The notes under the pieces are model-generated. The model was not told where the DNA came from and searched no databases. It worked only from the letters and a program-made list of their open reading frames with translations. From Bryobacterales bacterium (lineage in GTDB: Bacteria > Acidobacteriota > Terriglobia > Bryobacterales > Bryobacteraceae), in NCBI GenBank assembly GCA_016716385.1, contig JADJWL010000025.1, positions 62,001-126,000 of the forward strand: DNA of 64,000 nt, given 5' to 3'. Numbering within the stretch: the stretch's first letter is position 1; every line of letters starts with the position of its first letter. Shown here piece by piece: positions 62,458 to 64,000 of the stretch. The translations under genes and the position numbers were made by a program.

Positions 62458-62985
62458 GTGCAGAAACAGATCGCATTCCTACGGGCGATCAACGTCGGAG
62501 GACACACCGTGAAGATGGAGCGCCTGCGCGAACTCTTCGAAGAACTCGGCCTCGCGCGGGTCGAAACGTTCATTGCCAGCGGGAACGTCATCTTCGACGC
62601 GCCGGACCGCAGGCCGCGGCTGGCATCCGAGATTGAAACTCATCTCGAAGGAGCGCTGGGCTATTCGGTCGCGACGTTCATACGAACAGACGCGGACGTG
62701 GCGGCGATCGCCCGCCGCGCGCCCGTCCTGCCCGGTTTCCAGACGGTCAACGTCGCGCTCCTGGCGGAGCCTCTGACCAAGGCAGCCCGGCAGGCGCTGG
62801 GCGGCTTGCGGACCGGCATCGACGATTTCCACGTCCAGGAGCGGGAAGTCTACTGGCTCTGCCGGGCCCGGCAAAGCGAATCGGCTTTCTCGAATGCCCT
62901 GTTCGAACGAACGCTCAAGATTAAGAGTACGTTCCGAAGTCTCTCGACGATCGCTAAGCTCGCCGCAAAGTACCCGCCATCGTGA
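62458..62985 (+). CDS. DUF1697 domain protein
   Basis: This 175-aa protein begins with GTG and shows the DUF1697 signature: IAFLRAINVGGHTVKMERLRELFEELGL.RVETFIASGNVIFD and a C-terminal FRSLSTIAKLA (the NWRTV.KL region of the family). The function is not known; the fold is ferredoxin-like. It lies 13 bases after the hybrid kinase gene on the same strand but is probably functionally unrelated. Confidence 0.9.
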   Translation: MQKQIAFLRAINVGGHTVKMERLRELFEELGLARVETFIASGNVIFDAPDRRPRLASEIETHLEGALGYSVATFIRTDADVAAIARRAPVLPGFQTVNVALLAEPLTKAARQALGGLRTGIDDFHVQEREVYWLCRARQSESAFSNALFERTLKIKSTFRSLSTIAKLAAKYPPS

Positions 62986-63000
62986 CTAAGATGGGCATAG

Positions 63001-63513
63001 ATGCCCGTATCACGCCTCGACGCTCTCGCCGCCACACCAGAGATCATCCGTCTGCTGATGGAGGGGCTCGCGCCGGAAGACGCAGCATGGAAACCCGCTC
63101 CGGACCGCTGGTCAATCGCCGAAGTGCTGGAACATCTCTCGCATATCGAAGGACATTGCTTCCGGGCGCGCCTCGAGCGCATGCTGAGCGAGGACGACCC
63201 GGAGCTTCCCGTCTACGATCAGGAGGCGTTCAATGCCGCCGCACAATACAGCGGACGCGATCCGGAAGAGTCCTTCGCGCACTTCGAGGAACAGCGCGAA
63301 GACAACGTCGCCGTTCTGCGCGGACTGGAGGCGCGGCACCTGAAACGCGCCGGACGCCATGCCGCCGCGGGCCGGATCACGATTGCGAATCTTCTTGCCC
63401 AGTGGGTGTTCCACGATCTTGGGCATATCCGCCAGATCGCGGAACTGGTCCGCGCACGGCGCGACTATCCGGAACTCGGCCCGTTCGCCGCGTTCTACTC
63501 CGTCCAACCGTGA
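63001..63513 (+). CDS. DinB-family four-helix metal-binding protein
   Basis: This 170-aa protein resembles DinB/YfiT: KPAPDRWSIAEVLEHLSHIEGHCFRAR (first metal His), a mid-protein His in GRHAAAGRIT, and WVFHDLGHIRQI with the last His pair. These three positions bind a divalent metal in the family. Bacterial members include thiol-dependent transferases; the substrate here is unknown. It starts 15 bases after the DUF1697 gene. Confidence 0.87.
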   Translation: MPVSRLDALAATPEIIRLLMEGLAPEDAAWKPAPDRWSIAEVLEHLSHIEGHCFRARLERMLSEDDPELPVYDQEAFNAAAQYSGRDPEESFAHFEEQREDNVAVLRGLEARHLKRAGRHAAAGRITIANLLAQWVFHDLGHIRQIAELVRARRDYPELGPFAAFYSVQP

Positions 63514-63519
63514 GGCTGC

Positions 63520-64000
63520 ATGCGAATCCTGTTGTTGTTTGCCATTCTCCTGTCTCTGGCCACCGCTGAGGAATACCCGCGCCCCAGGGGCTACGTGTGT
63601 CACCGGGCGCCGTCGCCGGTGACGATCGACGGCACACTGGATGACCCGGCGTGGCAGGCTGCGCCGTGGACAGACTACTTCATCGATATCGAAGGCGACC
63701 GGCGTCTCAAGCCACGCTTCCGCACCCGAGCCAAGATGTTGTGGGACGACAAGTACTTCTACTTCGCGGCTTCCCTCGAAGAACCGCACGTGTGGGGCAC
63801 GCTGACCAAGCACGATTCGGTGATCTTCCACGACAACGACTTCGAGATCTTCCTCGATCCCGATAGCGACAATCACAAGTACTTCGAGTTCGAGATCAAC
63901 GCGCTCAATACGGGCTGGGACCTGTTCCTGCCGAAGCCTTACAAGGACGGCGGGAAGGCCGACAACGGCTGGGAGATCCCGGGGCTGAAGACCGCCGTTC
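63520..64000 (+). CDS. Exported CBM9-like (carbohydrate-binding) protein, N-terminal part
   Basis: The gene runs past the window end; 160 codons are visible. A signal peptide (ILLLFAILLSLATAEE) is followed by a family 9 carbohydrate-binding-like domain: PVTIDGTLDDPAWQAAPWTDYF, AKMLWDDKYFYFAASLEEPHVWG and HDNDFEIFLDPDSDNHKYFEFEINALNTGWDLF. Such exported single-domain or multi-domain proteins bind polysaccharide in related organisms. It starts 6 bases after the DinB-like gene stop. Confidence 0.85.
   Translation, partial: MRILLLFAILLSLATAEEYPRPRGYVCHRAPSPVTIDGTLDDPAWQAAPWTDYFIDIEGDRRLKPRFRTRAKMLWDDKYFYFAASLEEPHVWGTLTKHDSVIFHDNDFEIFLDPDSDNHKYFEFEINALNTGWDLFLPKPYKDGGKADNGWEIPGLKTAV

Overview
The window is high-GC bacterial DNA that reads most plausibly as a chromosomal segment of an Acidobacteriota member of the Solibacter/Bryobacter type. 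Supporting signs are three very large TonB-dependent receptors with N-terminal carboxypeptidase-regulatory-like (Oar-type) domains, a nine-repeat secreted protein ending in what looks like the Solibacter-specific C-terminal domain (TIGR03437 type), Tat-exported Gfo/Idh/MocA and ThuA-like proteins, and many small catabolic and housekeeping genes not arranged in large operons. The taxonomic call is inference from protein families. No phage, transposase, integrase or CRISPR array was seen. One tRNA gene is present, tRNA-Ser(UGA).

Layout. 1-9.6 kb: two metallophosphoesterases, an M13 peptidase, an orphan arsenite methyltransferase with a clear promoter, a PD40 propeller lipoprotein, a phosphohexomutase, an Flp-type pilin with its own terminator, a KDPG/KHG aldolase and a Tat-exported oxidoreductase. 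9.6-22 kb (minus strand): a complete chemotaxis-like cluster, cheA-cheW-mcp-mcp(globin)-cheY-cheB-cheR-cheX. It is preceded by two degenerate c-di-GMP-type genes (EAL/HDOD and GGDEF), each broken by a single-base frameshift. Both receptors are soluble; one has a PAS domain and the other a globin sensor domain. No flagellar genes are present. 22-31.5 kb: an Oar-like receptor, the 3' remnant of a second M20 peptidase gene, an intact M20 peptidase coupled to a NIPSNAP protein, an M50 protease, and a second Oar-like receptor with a good promoter and terminator.

31.5-40.9 kb: a radical SAM protein with a Tat/lipoprotein signal, then a tightly overlapping minus-strand operon hemD - exported FMN alpha-hydroxyacid oxidase - hexaheme cytochrome c - atpZ - atpI - atpB - atpE. 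This is followed by a third Oar-like receptor, an EgtD-like methyltransferase and a Mesh1-like HD hydrolase. 40.9-51 kb: tRNA-Ser, the nine-repeat secreted protein, a LolA-like protein, an S41 peptidase, ThiC, a BON-domain protein, a myo-inositol oxygenase, and two exported proteins of unknown function. 51-64 kb: a polysaccharide co-polymerase/tyrosine autokinase with its Wza-like export protein, DUF1648, LipA, a frameshifted proline-rich/glycine-zipper protein, DusB, RNase HI, ThuA-like, a PleD-like diguanylate cyclase followed at 1 nt by a hybrid histidine kinase, DUF1697, DinB, and the start of a CBM9-like protein that runs off the end.

The most interesting units are the hemD/oxidase/cytochrome/F0 operon (six genes joined by 4- to 17-nt overlaps, plus atpE after a 97-nt gap), whose c subunit carries residues typical of Na+-binding rings; the soluble globin-coupled chemosensory cluster; and the radical SAM enzyme with an export/lipobox signal. 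Three one-base frameshifts, two of them in three-base G/C runs, should be checked against reads before being taken as real gene decay.
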